A DNA stretch of 64,000 nt from Eumeta japonica (GCA_005406025.1 BGZK01000711.1:1-64000), one strand, 5' to 3'; shown: positions 35,551 to 49,900, counted from the stretch's first letter. The notes: generated from the sequence alone by a model not told the origin. Made by a program: numbers and translations.

Positions 35551-37867
35551 ATAATTCCTAGATAAATAGTGCACTTAAAACGGAATGAGCGCTTAAGCTC
35601 GTTCCGAATGCGAATGCTATATTTTTATTTGATCAAAAAAAATTATAAAAGATCTTATAATACTCGTTTGTTAGATATTATTCAATTACTAGAGATTCTG
35701 AATCTTGATGTATTTTGAGAAGGTAATCTTAATAAAACAGTTTTAAAAAGCTTTAAAATGCTAGGTCTTTTGAGTGGCATGTTAAATTATACTAAGCTTT
35801 TTAAACATATTTTCACTTGGAGAATCCTATTCACTATTTTGGTACGTAGTCATTAGAAGTTTTTGTTGTATGGAACCTAGAACATTGCAAACCGTCTCAG
35901 GGGATATTCGAGAAACACTTATCTAGCGTAGGTAGTTGACAATGAGAATTTCGCAGTCTCCTAATAGTGGCATTTTTTCTTAAAATAGATTGTACTAGAA
36001 TATTGTACTCTATAGTCGTACGTAAAATGGTCCTGAACTCATTTCTTCACAAACTGTTAAATATTGGAATAATGTGCTCAAACGAACTTAAAATGATAAA
36101 AAATAGATATTTTCTTTTAAATATCCCTGTAAATCTACCAAAACATTTAATATATCATGACCCAAAACTAATATGAGATTATATCGTGTTATTCTCTGAA
36201 TTTCCTCCACTGACAATGAAATAAGAACATCTTTGAGATCGACAAATTAACAACTCGGTCTGCTATTAAGAATAAATAAGTCACAGAATTTTGTTTTTAA
36301 AACTGAATATGTATATAAAATTCAAGTCGATATCGTGAACCGTCGAAGGATTTTATTATCGGGAGATAAAAGTTAGCCATTGTTTACCAAACTGAATATG
36401 TCCACCGAGCTTCGAGGCGATGATTTACCTTTACACAGTACCTTTGTCAGGAGACGATTCTGGCTGCAGCATCGGATCACAGGTACCAGGTAGTCAGTCT
36501 GCTATCGGATACGTTCTCGAAAAATATTAATAATCAATCGCTTTAACGGTGAAGGAATGTGAGCGATACGGTCCATGTGTAGAAAGAGCTACGTTGAAAT
36601 CTCCAAAGGCACGTGAAGTTGTCTATGAGGAGGTGCGTCGGGACGACTGTTCTTTAATTTTCTTGTCGATCTTTGCCCGGCGATGGGAGCCTATAAGGGT
36701 TGTACGATTAGCCCTTGCACCGGGTCAGAGCGGACGGCCCAGAGTGTATCTCGATCTGTATAGGAATCGGAGGACAGTGAGTCCTCGCAATCGAGTTACG
36801 AAACCCTTCGGTCGAAGTGAGGGCGAGTGTGTATACTACGTGTGTATTTCAACTTATTCAGAAATTACTTTTCAGAATTAAATAAAATGTATTCAAATAC
36901 AGACAATGAAGTCGCTTGTGCCTTCAGAGATTGGACGGAAATATTGATTTTCTTTATACAGCAGCTCCCGAGTGGCCAATCAGTCAGGGACTTCGCTCAT
37001 AATACGTACTTTAATGTCGAACAGGAGTTTTATATTTTGTGGCTGTTTGAGTTTGAACTTAGCACAATTAAAACTAATTGTACATGTATTTGATGTTTTT
37101 TATCGTAAAATGCTCATATGTTTATTAAATTTTCTTTACAGCGAATAGTCAATAAAGCGACAGAGTTCATTATAAAAGGATTAAAGAATAAATTTATACA
37201 TTTCTAAACACACCACTAAAATGATTTTATATATCCATAAAATTAAGGGAATTATTTAAGTCAGATTCTCGAAAATTGTATGTCATCAAATGTCGATGTT
37301 TTGAATCGTGAGCGTATGCGCGTGTCGCGTATCCGTGTGTAACCTTGAATCTCTTTTGAATAAGTGGACAGAGCTACGATAAACTTTGAACTTATCAATT
37401 CCAAAATCTGATCAGCTCCATTCCCAATAAAATCGCGTAGAATGCCGCAAACTTGATTGAAATTAATCATAAAAATTGCGGAGATACTGTGAACGGAAAA
37501 ATTGTTTTCGCGTAATCGCGTAATTTAGAATTATAGAATTTACAAATAAAATTTGTTTATGAGCTTAATAAGCTAATCCAAGTCGGTAGTCTCGTTAAAA
37601 TAGGTCAAATTGGTCAAAAGATACCGTTCTCAAAATTAAAAAGGAAAGATATTGAAATGATGGTTATATTTTTTAACCTATCGAGTTTGATTAATTTAAG
37701 ATATAATCAAAATATTCTGAAATATAATTTAAATCCATATTGAAATGTATAAAATTTTTATTTTTTGAATTTAAAAACTGTATGGAATACTGAAAACCGT
37801 AAGTTTTTTAATGCGGTTACTTTGTTCAAAAGATATCTTTGCCAAGATATTTGAAAAAGTAATATTT
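35551..37867. other. Intergenic DNA, nothing recognised
   Basis: A 110-codon frame at 36549-36881 in GC-richer sequence has no motif I recognise. No splice signals supporting an exon were found around it. Confidence 0.35.
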
Positions 37868-38520
37868 AGAGTTCCGTACTTCGAAGGATAAAACGGAACG
37901 CTTAAAGGATCACTTTGTTGTCCGTCCGTCCGACAGCCCCTCTGTCTGTCGGTCAAGACCCTTTATTTCCGGAACTCGGGGAGATATCCAATTGAAATTA
38001 AAATCATATATTCAAGCCTATAGTCCCTTAAAGATGTGAAAATATCAAACTTCTAAGTTAATGTGAAAAAAGATACGGCAGTTTATGCCGCAAGAAACGT
38101 ATATTTTGACACTTTCGAAGGAATCAAAATTTATAGGGTATTTTCCGTTGACCTAGAACTAAGAAATTTGGCGTATAATACCGACTTCTACTACAAGAAT
38201 AGGAAATAATCTGAAAGTCATAAATTTGTGATTAAATCACTAAAAAAATAGAGTATTTATTCTTTTTTTAGTCATTACTTACAAATCAGAATCAAATTTA
38301 ATATTGAAGTAAAAATATAACTTTGATTAGGTTAGCAACTAATTTATGTATGAACTGTCTGTATAACCACAATTTCCTATAAGAACGTTATTATAGGTTT
38401 TTGAAACTGAATTTCTGGCAAAGCTCGGAATAAACTGCGAGACTCGATTCCTGAACTATCTATAATATGTACCTGCAAATTTACGGAACCCTCGGTGGAC
38501 GAGTTCGACTTGCACCTGTC
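37868..38520 (+). repeat. Full-length moth dispersed repeat (GTCCGTCCGT type)
   Basis: Opens GAGTTCCGTACTTCGAAGGA, then AAAACGGAACGC and GTCCGTCCGTCCGACAG. It closes near 38485-38520 with TACGGAACCCTCGGTGGACG and GTTCGACTTGCACCTG. Both edges are recognisable from common lepidopteran repeats. No coding region. Confidence 0.6.
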
Positions 38521-38834
38521 TACTAATACTACTGTTTTCTTAATTTACAAAATCGAAAACATTATTCCTCAAATAACGCCGGAAATTTTCTAGCTGGTCT
38601 GCGTTGATGGGGCTCTTTATTTGTGACTGTGATTTAATTTAATTCTTTCTTATTCCATATTGTACATCGGGAACTCTCTATTTATTTATTGAATTAATTT
38701 TACTTCTGATGTATAAATTATTAATTCCATTTGTTTTATAGAAAAAGTAATCCTATAATGAGAAATCATAATCTTTTAATCGATAAAAAAATATGCTTTA
38801 TCACTCCATTGCTGAAGCATATAACCGTTTCATT

Positions 38835-38990
38835 TCAAATGAAAGAGCTCGGCCCGAAGTCTGCCGCCGCGCCTCCGAGGCCGTGAAGGGGGTCATTTTT
38901 AATCCGACTTAAGTTAAAAACTCATTAGCGGACGCGCCCGCCGCGGCCGGGGTCAGGCCGCGGCGGGCGTTGCCTTTTCACCGAAGTGCA
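38835..38990. other. GC-rich island with 14-bp GC hairpin
   Basis: CGCCCGCCGCGGCC (38935-38948) and GGCCGCGGCGGGCG (38956-38969) form a perfect stem around GGGGTCA. The GC-rich patch lies about 1.9 kb upstream of the receptor start codon and is the closest CpG-rich block, so it may belong to the promoter or a leader exon. A repeat origin is equally possible. Confidence 0.5.
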
Positions 38991-39224
38991 GTATGACCTA
39001 CGATTTGATACATGAAAGGCTACAATAATATTTTTAAAGCTTCACAAATTTATATTAAAAACAACAGATTGAAATTGCTTTAGCGTAAATTTGATGCTAA
39101 CGCAATTTCGTTTCAGATACAATTTGTATTTGACGTGTTATTTCTTAAATACCGACCGACGCAAGTTAATTAAACCACAACTGTGTTGAATGACAGAATG
39201 TGTTTTTGATGACTCTTTACGCAT

Positions 39225-39500
39225 CTATTTAATTATAAACTCACACCTATTACTCAGAGGAGTAAGCAGAGACCGTAGACCTCCACGCGACTCGGTCTCT
39301 GCCTTACTGACATCTACAATCGTTTCATACGAACTAGTCTTCCTTCCCCAATACACCAATAATTCGGTCTGCAGATGATATTTAGGGCGCCCCTTGCCGA
39401 CCCCCCGTCTCACACATTCGCTTTACACATCTATCTTGTCAGTTACCGTCATTCATCCTTTCCAGGAAATTAAACCTTTCATAGACGCCTTCTTACCCGA
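39225..39500 (+). repeat. SINE-like dispersed repeat, copy 2
   Basis: ATAAACTCACACCTATTACTC, AGTAAGCAGAGACCGTAGAC and CTTACTGACATCTACAATCG match the patterns at 35138 and 56817. This copy is the best preserved of the three. Confidence 0.6.
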
Positions 39501-40714
39501 CTGCACAATAGCAAACACATGGTTATTTTTTTCACGCGTATCTGAGTATGTGTGTGGTATCTTTCTTAAAGCATCCCAAAAGCTGGACGGATTTTGATCA
39601 ATGAGATGTCTGTCTATTCTTCTTATAAATCATTAGTATATTTTTGTCTTTTTTCATGAATCAGCTCAATTATGTCAATTGATTTTCGCGTTATCGAGAC
39701 TAGTCTAACAACGCAGTATTTATCAAACTCACTTGAGCCATTTATTAGTTACGAGGTAACATGTATCGGACACATATACAGATTAAATACATAACCGTCT
39801 TTTCGGGCTTCGCCGCGGTTGCGTAAAAAGGACGCTAAATTGCAAATATTGATTCAAATCCGGAACATTATCTGTAACTCGCAAATTTATACAAAAGTTA
39901 TCGTCGTTACGTTGCCTTTCATAAAAATTTCATATGGAAATATAAAGTCAACATGACGACAGACGCTGCGCCGTTGCGTTTATTCTTAGACTCCGGTTTT
40001 ATATCAAGCTGTTCCTTATAACATGTCCTGTCCGATAGTATAAAAGTTACCTCGAAGTATTAGTGTACTAAAGTGATTTTTATTTGTGAGTTTGAGGACG
40101 AAGGAAAATAGGATGACGAATATTATAACGGATGTTCAACTCACGACTAGTCGGTTTCGTAGTCAAAAAATCAACTAAAAGCGTTATTTGATGATTGGAA
40201 CGTCGAATATTGCATATTCCGGTTGAATATTGGCGCAGCATCGCGGGACTAGGCCCAGCGATGCTGGCTCGATAGTGCCTGCCGGTAAAGAAAATAAAAC
40301 AAGATAGGGTCGTAAAGGTAAACGTAGCCAATCGAATGCTAATGTAGAATGGGTGACAGGATAAATGGCACCACTAGTCAAATATAAAAATTCAATATGA
40401 AACAGCTAAAATTTTACGTTTATACCGAGAATCTGTGTTTAGCTTTCCTCGTCTGACATCGCCTTAGCGCGTATTACCTGAATGAAATCGCACTATTTAG
40501 ACTTCTTTAAGAAAAATGTTTTATATAGGTATTCTATGGTTCTATAATCCGAAGAGTATAAGGGCCTTTATATTTGAATTTCTTTTGTCAATCATGAAAT
40601 TATTTAGTGAATCGCTTCCCACATGCAGCTTCGATACTCATAATATTTTTGTTCGCTTTTTTGAACATCACTATGTGACTAATTCATAATTTATTAGTCT
40701 CGCATTTTTTCCAG
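39501..40714. other. Upstream flank or leader intron of the receptor gene
   Basis: AT-rich with no coding frame. Because a splice acceptor sits at 40713-40714, part of this stretch is probably the intron between an upstream non-coding exon and the first coding exon. Confidence 0.4.
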
Positions 40715-40822
40715 ATGCAAAACATAATGGAGGATAAACAAACGAGAAATAATACCACTCCAAGACTTCAACTATAGCAGTGGCTCAACCATGTCGTGGC
40801 TGAGACAATAAAGTTCATCACT
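40715..40822 (+). promoter_or_regulatory. 5' leader of the receptor mRNA with two upstream ORFs
   Basis: A pyrimidine tract and CAG at 40704-40714 make a good splice acceptor, so this leader exon probably begins at 40715. It contains an upstream ORF of 20 codons (40715-40777) and another of 6 codons (40791-40811) that ends 11 bases before the receptor start codon. Such ORFs often reduce translation of the main frame. The in-frame stop at 40775 fixes 40823 as the first usable start. Confidence 0.55.
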
Positions 40823-40923
40823 ATGATAGACCTCGAAGAGAAGCTGTCGGGGCCGGGCGGCGCCTCGCAGAAGAACTGGACCCACCTCAACGACACCAAC
40901 AGCGAGCTGCCCCTTGACATGAG
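40823..40923 (+). CDS. AKHR: Receptor coding exon 1 (N-terminus)
   Basis: Encodes residues 1-33 and two bases of codon 34. It ends ATGAG before GTAATG. The extracellular N-terminus has two N-glycosylation sites and no signal peptide, as is usual for this family. The start is the first ATG after the in-frame stop at 40775, with A at -3. Confidence 0.75.
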
Positions 40924-43900
40924 GTAATGTTGTATGCAGCGCATATTTTATTATTTATAAATTTAGCTAATCAGATAGAACATGTAGACATTCCATATAA
41001 CACCTGGTAGTCATATCATGGACTAGCTTTCGCCTACAGCTCCTCCTTCTTGTACATACAATGTATTCCTATATCTTTTGCACCGACTGATGACACTGTG
41101 TCCACCGTGATGTTAATCCAGGTCCTGCTCTCGTCTCAATCCTTAAAGGTGTGTTAATAAGAAAGCGTGAGGTGATTTAATAATAAACAACTTCGAAATT
41201 CTAAAAAATGATGTCCTGCATTCATTTACGATTGCCAGTTTAAAAGAATTTAGCATATTACAAGGCATCCGGACGGTGTGGATATTTGAACCATGTGTGT
41301 TCTTAAGTTGGACCTGGAGCACCATACCTGTGAAAACCACATTAATTTCTCTGCAGTAGTTTTTGCGTGATGCGTAGATAAACAACCATACAGACAGATC
41401 GATTAGAAATTCTTAAAAATGTTTTTTGGTTTCTATTTTCTTTATAAAGACCTCTCATATTAGTTTTCTATGGACATGTCCGAAGTAAAGACAATTATCA
41501 GTCACATTTTTGTTGCATGCCTCTATACTTTACTGTACGCAAACAATGTTTGCAATATTTAAATATTACGTTTGTTCAGATTTAACCACGGGCATTTGGT
41601 GTCGATGGTGGTGTACAGCGTCCTCATGGCGGTGTCCGCCACCGGCAACATCACGGTGCTGACCCAGCTGATGAGGAGGAAGCGCGCCGGGCGGGCCAGC
41701 CGGCTGGACGTCCTGCTGATGCACCTGGCGATCGCCGACCTTATGGTACGCATACCTTTTATTGCCTTCTGTTAGTGGACATGTATCCAACACAAGTACG
41801 CAGCAAACGCCTTAACACTATTATACCGATTAAGCGTTCTGCTAGGAACTTGCAAGTCTGGATGACGTATTCATTTAAACCACTTTATAGTACTGACGAT
41901 CTTCTGATATCGAAACGCTATCACTACCTATCGATAACCTCATTATCAAAAAGCAAACTTATACCAGATACGGTTACTAAGTGTTGAAATTTTTAATATG
42001 TGATTGAATAGGCTTCAATCCTAAACCTTAACTTTAATTTTATTTATATTTTTTTGTATTGTTTTTGCTTGGAACATTAATGTACGATCGTGTGCGTAAA
42101 AAATTATATGTATTGGAATTATATAATTAATAACCGCTTTTCTCATCGTTTATCTGTTCATCACATATAAAAATGTCTAAAAACAACATTCTTTTTTTAC
42201 ACAATGTGTCCATTGTCTAAATATATTTCTTGTGGCAAACTGGTGAATTTACTGGATAAATCCAATAGTATTTCATTCCATCCCTTAGTATGGTAAATTT
42301 GCCAATCGAGACCACAGGGACTTTGAAATTGTTATTGTTATTTTAATGGTGCTGATAAATTAAATAATTTGAAATAATGTCATAAGGATGATTTTGAAAG
42401 TGGTTTGCATCTGAAGATAGATTTGCTAATGAAAATGTCACTGTAATCAGTTGTATCGATCAATCACATATATTGGGATATATGAATGATGTTGTCATTG
42501 AAAATTAAAATATCGTCAGTGGGATACCTAATTTATGGTACAAAACCATCATTTTATTTGCCTATAAAGAGAAAGGCTCACGGTAGGTTTGCAATAGCTA
42601 GTGCCTTATTCAGCTTGGTTAATAAACTATATGCGAAAATTATTATTGAAAGGTTGTAAATAAAACTGAAAGTAAGGTCTGAGATGAACAAGTGGGATAC
42701 GGTCTTCGACCACCTCGTTAGAGGATATCACTAGAGTTGTACTTCGGAAAGAGAGTGAGAGTGAGACCCTTAAGGGCGAAAGTGGGAAATGAACGGTTCA
42801 TCAGCGTGTCGTGTACAGAGCGTGATGTATCAGCGCAGGTGACGTTCCTGATGATGCCGCTGGAGATCGCGTGGGCGGCCACCGTGCAGTGGCTGGCCGG
42901 CGACCTCGTCTGCCGGATCATGATGTTCACGAGGACCTTCGGGCTGTACCTCTCCAGCTTTGTGCTCATATGTATCGCCATCGACAGGTAAGAGAGATCT
43001 TCATTCTAGACCGATAGTTTGATTTCGATTCTCTAGTAGGAAGTATTGCGACGTCGAAATGAATTTGAAATATTGTGTCATCGCAAATACAGAAAATTTT
43101 AAAACTAGAATTATGGGCGTGTGGGCATCCAATAATGTACGATCCGAGAAAAGGGTGATTAATTCATCAAACCGTTCCTTGAGTGCACTCCGTGTAGAGG
43201 TGCAGACTCGCTCTTATCCTGACCCTGATCACGGCCACAGTGTACGAAAATACGTCACGGTCGACAGAGTGTCCATTTTAAAATATTATGTGACATGAAT
43301 TCATATCCATCGGTTCACGTTTGTAAGCGATAACTTAATGATCAATGAGTGTGTATTGTGTCGCGCTTTGATATACTACGAGTACGTAAATGCTTGTAAG
43401 AGACGCACAATGTTTAAAATATCTCTTACGAGCTAAGTCATTTTACCAAAGAAAGCGTAGAACATTTAAGGAAAGAAATTAAATATCATTAAAATGTGCA
43501 ATACATTCGCAATGTTTGAGAGAGAAGCTATTAGGCATATTGGTGACGAGGGTTGCAAATCGTATTTTCAGTTTTACTCGCCATCGTGTAGCCTGTATCA
43601 AAAGTTTGGCATCGAGAGCATATTTTGTGTATATTAATACAAACTTAGATATTTTTTAAGAAATGGTTATTTTCTTTATGTTTCTTTTTTGAAAGACTTG
43701 AAATAGACCTATCTTCTGTTTTTAATGCTCCGTGTATTCGTGTGTCTGTCACCAGCCCTTTAATTCAACGATGTTACTTAACTAGGGTTAATAAGTTCTG
43801 AATACTGTGTCCTTACCGCTTGCACAACCTATATAAAACGAATAGCAGAACTTCAAGTCAATATTATTATCAGGTGATCTTTTAGTAATTATTTCAGAGG

Positions 43901-46900
43901 CTTTTGAATTTAGAAACAGTTTCCCGTTTTGTGAACCATTTCCATCAATTAAACTTTTGGGGTTGCGTGTCAGGCGGGTGGGCATACCTATGGCTTCAGG
44001 GCCTGCAAATGGAGACTGGAGGAGGCCTGTGGTCCATCCATTCCTTTCTTCCTTTCTTTCATTAAAATATTTCAAAACTACCATCTCAGGCTTTTAAACG
44101 TCTCTGCCATCTTTCTTTCATTTTTCTTCTGACTCAGAACTAAATTATGAATGATGTGGGAGTTGAGGAACATGTAACGTTAGGAAAAAAACACAAATTT
44201 TATTTGTATTTCGTTTTATTTTTTGTACTTGTATGTGTGTTCAACTGAAGAAATACATCCTCAAGAAATTAAATTGGAAAAGAAAAATTCCATTACAATA
44301 AAAACTTGGACGTAAGTGAAAACCTTTTAAATAAATTTGTTAAAAAACCATTTCAAGATGTTTACTGAACTGGAGCCTCTGTTCTATCAACTTACGACTA
44401 TCTGTCGGAAATATTTCTGTAGGTAAGTCAAGCTTTTAAAACTTTGTACTTTCAAAAGATAGGTCCTTAAAGTACTCTTACCATTAAAAAGCTTTTACCT
44501 AAGCACAGTTGTTGAAAATATTTTTTAAATAATTTCAACGTAATATTTGAATTGCACCTTATAAATCCTATAGAATAAAAAAACTTTCTTTTACTGAAAT
44601 CTTTATCATTATTATTCATAACGCTCTTTCGAGCTTTTAATTTACGGTTGGATTTCTATTTTTTGAGGATAATTTTTTTTGATAATATTATTCCTGTTTT
44701 CACATTGACACATCGTAATCCATAAGAAAAAATCCATATTTATCATTGTTGTCAATCGATTTATGTCTACAGTATAAATTTATTATAACGTCACGTGACC
44801 CATAATCTCCTCAAACCCTTATGCATTACACGCAGATATATATACAATACTTAGATAAATATTGCAAATAAACCATACCATTTTACACTCATGTTTTTTA
44901 TATAAAGTTACCAATATATATATTGGAGTAACTTGGAGGTCACAACCTATCGAATTGCTGAAACGGATGAAAAAGTAAGAAAAAATTTAACGTCGTTCCT
45001 AGGTATTTCTTCGTCGCCACGGCCCTTCAGCATCTCGAGGGAAGGGCACACCCTCGCCGATAATTACCTATCTGGTTCGCCGCCCGGCCGTTAGTTCGCG
45101 CTGGCCCCAAGGGCCCCAGCCCGCTTTCTCTTGCTCGTGTACCTCACACGAGTGTCAACATAAGGCTAAGACCACACTCTACGTGCCGAGCTAAGAGATA
45201 AGCTCGTGTATAAGACACACATTGGCCACATGCAAGGCGCCTAGCTTGGTGAAACACAATTCACTTTCTATCTGTTAATTACAACAGAACAAACTATGTG
45301 ATTCTCTAAACTCTAAACTAAGGAAATTAATGCTGATAAAACTCAGTGCTTAAATTTAATATAAATCAAAATCGAACATGGATACATTAAACTAACCTTT
45401 CAAGGCCTCGACATGTAGAATTCGAAAGCTTGTACAAACATTTGCGAAGTTAGGACAATAGATGTCATTCTTACCTACACAGATATACCGCTTAAAAATC
45501 TAAAAGCCGGATTACGAAAGAAAGACACAGCATTCAAATAGTCTATAATAGCTGAAGAACGACTTGTAATATCAGTAAAGTAAGAAATATAAACTTAATT
45601 ACTATTATAGTCGTCTTTATTTTTAATAAATAAACTATGTATGGAAAGTTACATATTTATTTGCAATGTATTAATTTACGAGAAATTGTTTATTTAAGTT
45701 ATAAGAACCGAGTGTGATATTCCTCCATCTTCAAGAAATGGTACTTCCGTAATATTTGCATAAGTGTTTTCATCACTGTCCGTAGGTACTCACTTTAAAA
45801 TTCCATTTTGTATATCATCGTAATTTAACTTTCTTTGTAGACATATTTTTTCATGTACGGCAACAGACTTTGAAGAAAAAGGAAATCATCGTCGTGCCGC
45901 TAAACACTGTCTTTTTTTTTATAATTCAATTTTTCTATTTTCAAGCTGTGTAAGTTCATCGGCGATCATTCCGAGATGTTTTCGCTTGTGTTTTGCTTTT
46001 ACGTATTAACTCGTTCCTGGTAAATGATGCCATGCTAGAAGGCGAAGCAATCTCTTTCAAATTAATTCTGTCTGGAGATTCTATAACTTTGTTACTATCA
46101 GAAGTGATAAGTTTGATATCAATATTTGTATCTCTTTGCGATTTTGACACTTTATTTTTCAAAAACATAATTTTTGTAAATCGCCAAGAAGAAATGGAGT
46201 CGTTTCCTTCTTCATCACCAGTTTTTGGTTTATCTGACTTTCGAAGTCTCCGATAAAAATATGTTCGTAGATTTTCCATTTTGTACGCACGGTCTTTTCA
46301 GTAAAAAAAAAAAGATAAATATTATTAAACATTTTTGTTTCAGGTTTTTAGCAACAGGAGATTCATATCGATGTCCAGCTTTTCATTTTTGTATTCGTTG
46401 CAGCACTATTGCGCAAACTGTTCTTGAAACCTGTGAAATAATTTTGGATTTACCTAAAAAAAGAGTACATGTTTGCCTAATGCCTGTTTAAGAAGTTTTA
46501 TGAGCAATGGAATTTTCCTAATTACATAAGCGCTATTAATGGAACGCACATTGGAATAAATTGTCCAGCTAACAGTGTTTTGTCAAATTATAATCATAAA
46601 CAATATTTTTGTATTCTAATTGAAGCATTAGTTGATGGAGATGAAAAACTTATGTTTGTAAATATTGGCGGATAAGACCGCCAGTGTGATGCCGGAAATT
46701 GTCGATGTTCTTCTTTATTTAATTTTTTACGAAGTAGACGAATTAATATTTCAAACGATAGTAAAATTCCTGATACAAATATGACAATGCCTTTTGTGAT
46801 AGTTAGCGATGAAGGTTACCCGCTAATGAACTATTGGATGAAACCTCTTGGTCAAAGAAATATTAAGATTCGGAAAAACTTATAATTATCGGCTTTCAAG

Positions 46901-49900
46901 AGCTCGTACCCGACGGCGCGCTCCGTAAACTTCTTACCTTGACGTAATTTTGACATCGTACTGATGCAGACTCGGTTGCTTTTAGATAACACAATCGTGA
47001 CGCTATGTGTATGCGTTATAAGCCACGTTTATATTTATGAACGAAAATGTCTTCATTATAAATGAAATTTTAAAACTTTATGGATTTTGTGCCTTTCATA
47101 TCCGGTAACAAGTAAAGTGCTGGCCGATTATGAGCATAACTAATATTTTCTCGTTTCACCAAGTAGTCGTTGAAGGTGATCTCATCCGACATATTTTCTG
47201 ATGATGAATTTCAACCTACACTTGAATTTAATTTGTTGAATTTGGGCCAATGCTCAAATGCTTCCGAAAAATTATGATTTCAAAAATGCGCTTTTTGCAA
47301 AAGAAGGTTTTGTTAGTATGCGAACGGACATATTTCATTAGGTGATATAGTACTGAAAAAATAATTCAATTAATAGTTTTCGGAAAAATAGGAGGTACTA
47401 CAACCATGTCGTTTATGAATAAGTTAAAGCGACTACAGTCATACTTTACATGCACAGTGGGCTTACAGTAATTTAATTAATTCATAGGGAATACCTATTT
47501 TACTAAGAAAATCGATTCTAGATTTCTAATAACTTAATAATTATAAGAAATCTAGAATCGATTTTCTTTATTTAATTCTATTATTCTAATATTCGATTCT
47601 AGATGAATATCTAGAATGAAGTGGCTTTTGAAATTGAAATGAATATTGAATTGTGACTTAAAATAAATACAAATCAACAAATAAATTAAAATCGTTGAAA
47701 TAAAAATGAATTTTCAATTGTAGTCAGCAATGAAATCAAATATAAATCAAACCTACTGTTTTCATTGAGGGATTGTTTACTACTTTATCCATAGGTCTAA
47801 TTTACTATTCACTATAAAATTTAAGATTTTCGGATCCGCTGCAGATCAGAGTACTTAGTCACGTCAACATTCTGGAAAACACACAGTGTTTTTTTTAGAG
47901 ATTTAATAGGATAGTTATAAAATACCTAGTGGACTACCTACGTACCATAAAATTATAAAAGTCGTCACTTGAATCATTGAAACCCTTTCTTAGGGCTTGT
48001 TTAACCATGTGACCCGCGCCCTGCACGCGCCCGAGGGCCGGCGCGCCGGGTCGATTGCCCTTCCGCCGCGCTACGTTATTAGACCTTCGACCCTTGATCA
48101 AAGTGGCTTAAGTGGACTAAGCCGACGGCAATGTTGCGAGTCTTTACCAAGGGTGTTGTGGTAATTTCGCTTCGAGATACTCGAACTGCTCAGATAGATT
48201 ATTATACTTGGCTGAAATCTGCTACGTCTGGAATTCAGATTTTTATTTAATTATACCATCACGATCGGCTAACAGTTTTAAACGAAAGCTATTTTAAGCA
48301 TAGTTGATTAGCAAAAATATATAACAAATTAATAACAGTCATATAGCAAATTAAATGGACGCTTCAAAAATAAGTTGAACAACAAAAGACTCACTGCCGG
48401 CTGCGGGCGCATTTTCGTTTCGAATATCTTTGTTTGACGCTAAATTACGTAATTCGTTTCTGTGTGCTATAAAATAACGTACCAATATGAAAAACAGAAA
48501 GTTGTTTGTGCGCTAAATGTATAGTTATTATTTCAAAATGCTACAGTGCAGCTTCGTCAAGCTATTTACATATACGTAATGCGATAACGTCGCACAAAAG
48601 CTTATGTGCATGAAAATATTACAGGCATTTATATAGCAGTAGCCTTTTCTATTTTTGAGAGCCATAGTTGACTAATTAAAATAATTCAGTTAGTAATTAT
48701 AACCGTAATTATAAGACGTTTTTACGACATTTCAAGATAATGAGATAGTGTAAAAGCGCTTGCAGAAAATAATAAGAGTAGTTATTGGAACCAGTGAATT
48801 GATAGTATCAAAGAACAGGCAGTAACGCATCGTTGACGTCATCCATCTTCACGTCGTCCGTACGTCATACACGCCTTATACAAGTCCCGCTGGACGGAAA
48901 ACCTCCATTTAAATGTGTGCTAAGTACTTTCGATTTCGTCCTACGCCATGTAATTATACTATAAAAAATTAAATAGAGACCGGAAATTATTGATTTAATT
49001 TGAAAATTTATGAGTACATTAATGAGTGTATCTGTAATACAATGACATTTGATGTCCAGAATATTCACAGAACATACTGTATTAATGTTTATTTCAAATG
49101 CCATATGTACGGTGCGCATGCACATTCATCCGTACAGGTAAAGGCTCGTACGGATGCATGTGCATCCTGAGTTAGAGGGCTCACCCTGTCTTACCATGCC
49201 ATCTCCATTGCACTTTTTCAGTATATTCTATATCAGTTTTTCCTTTAGTCCAAGTGTCCATTATCTAAATTGTATTTAGTCCCTAATATATTGGAAATAG
49301 ATTTACTGATATCGATTACTCACGTTACATAGTACAATTAGGAATTTAAAAATTCTTTCTCCGAAATCTATTTGGATAAGAACAACATTTAAGTATTTTT
49401 ATTTTTCAAACAACACCCATACAAGTATATAAATTTGACTACTTGAAATGTGTATGCCACTTAAACCATGCAGATGACATTTTTTTTATTATAAATATTA
49501 CTTCTGACAAAGACATATATATATATATTTAATTTTAAGAATCCGTCTGCATAAAAGTGAACTGAAAAGGTAAATGCAAAATGCTGTAATAAACCATCCA
49601 ATCAAATATGATAATTATTTACAGTCGAAGGCTGTACATTATACATTTTACATAGCAAGAGTCGCAGCGGTCACGTGACGTGGTTCGTCGATTTTAATTT
49701 TTTTTTCTTTTTCTCTCATATGGTACCTGGTTATCGCCATATTGCATTTATTGTTATCATGTTTTTGGTGACACTCATAAGATTAAGAAAAATTGATTAA
49801 TGTCAGAATCATCAAAACAACCCTTGCGTTTCACCTCTAGAGCACCACAAAGAAATAAATATTCCTATGTGATCTGATAAACATATTACCCTTTTTTGAG

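Noticed and set aside
36549..36881. Plus-strand 110-codon frame
   Set aside because: No recognisable domain, rich in arginine from GC-richer DNA, and no splice sites or repeats that would support a gene.
43059..43298. Frame directly after receptor exon 3
   Set aside because: Lies within intron 3 beyond a strong GTAAGA donor. The product has no similarity to the receptor family.
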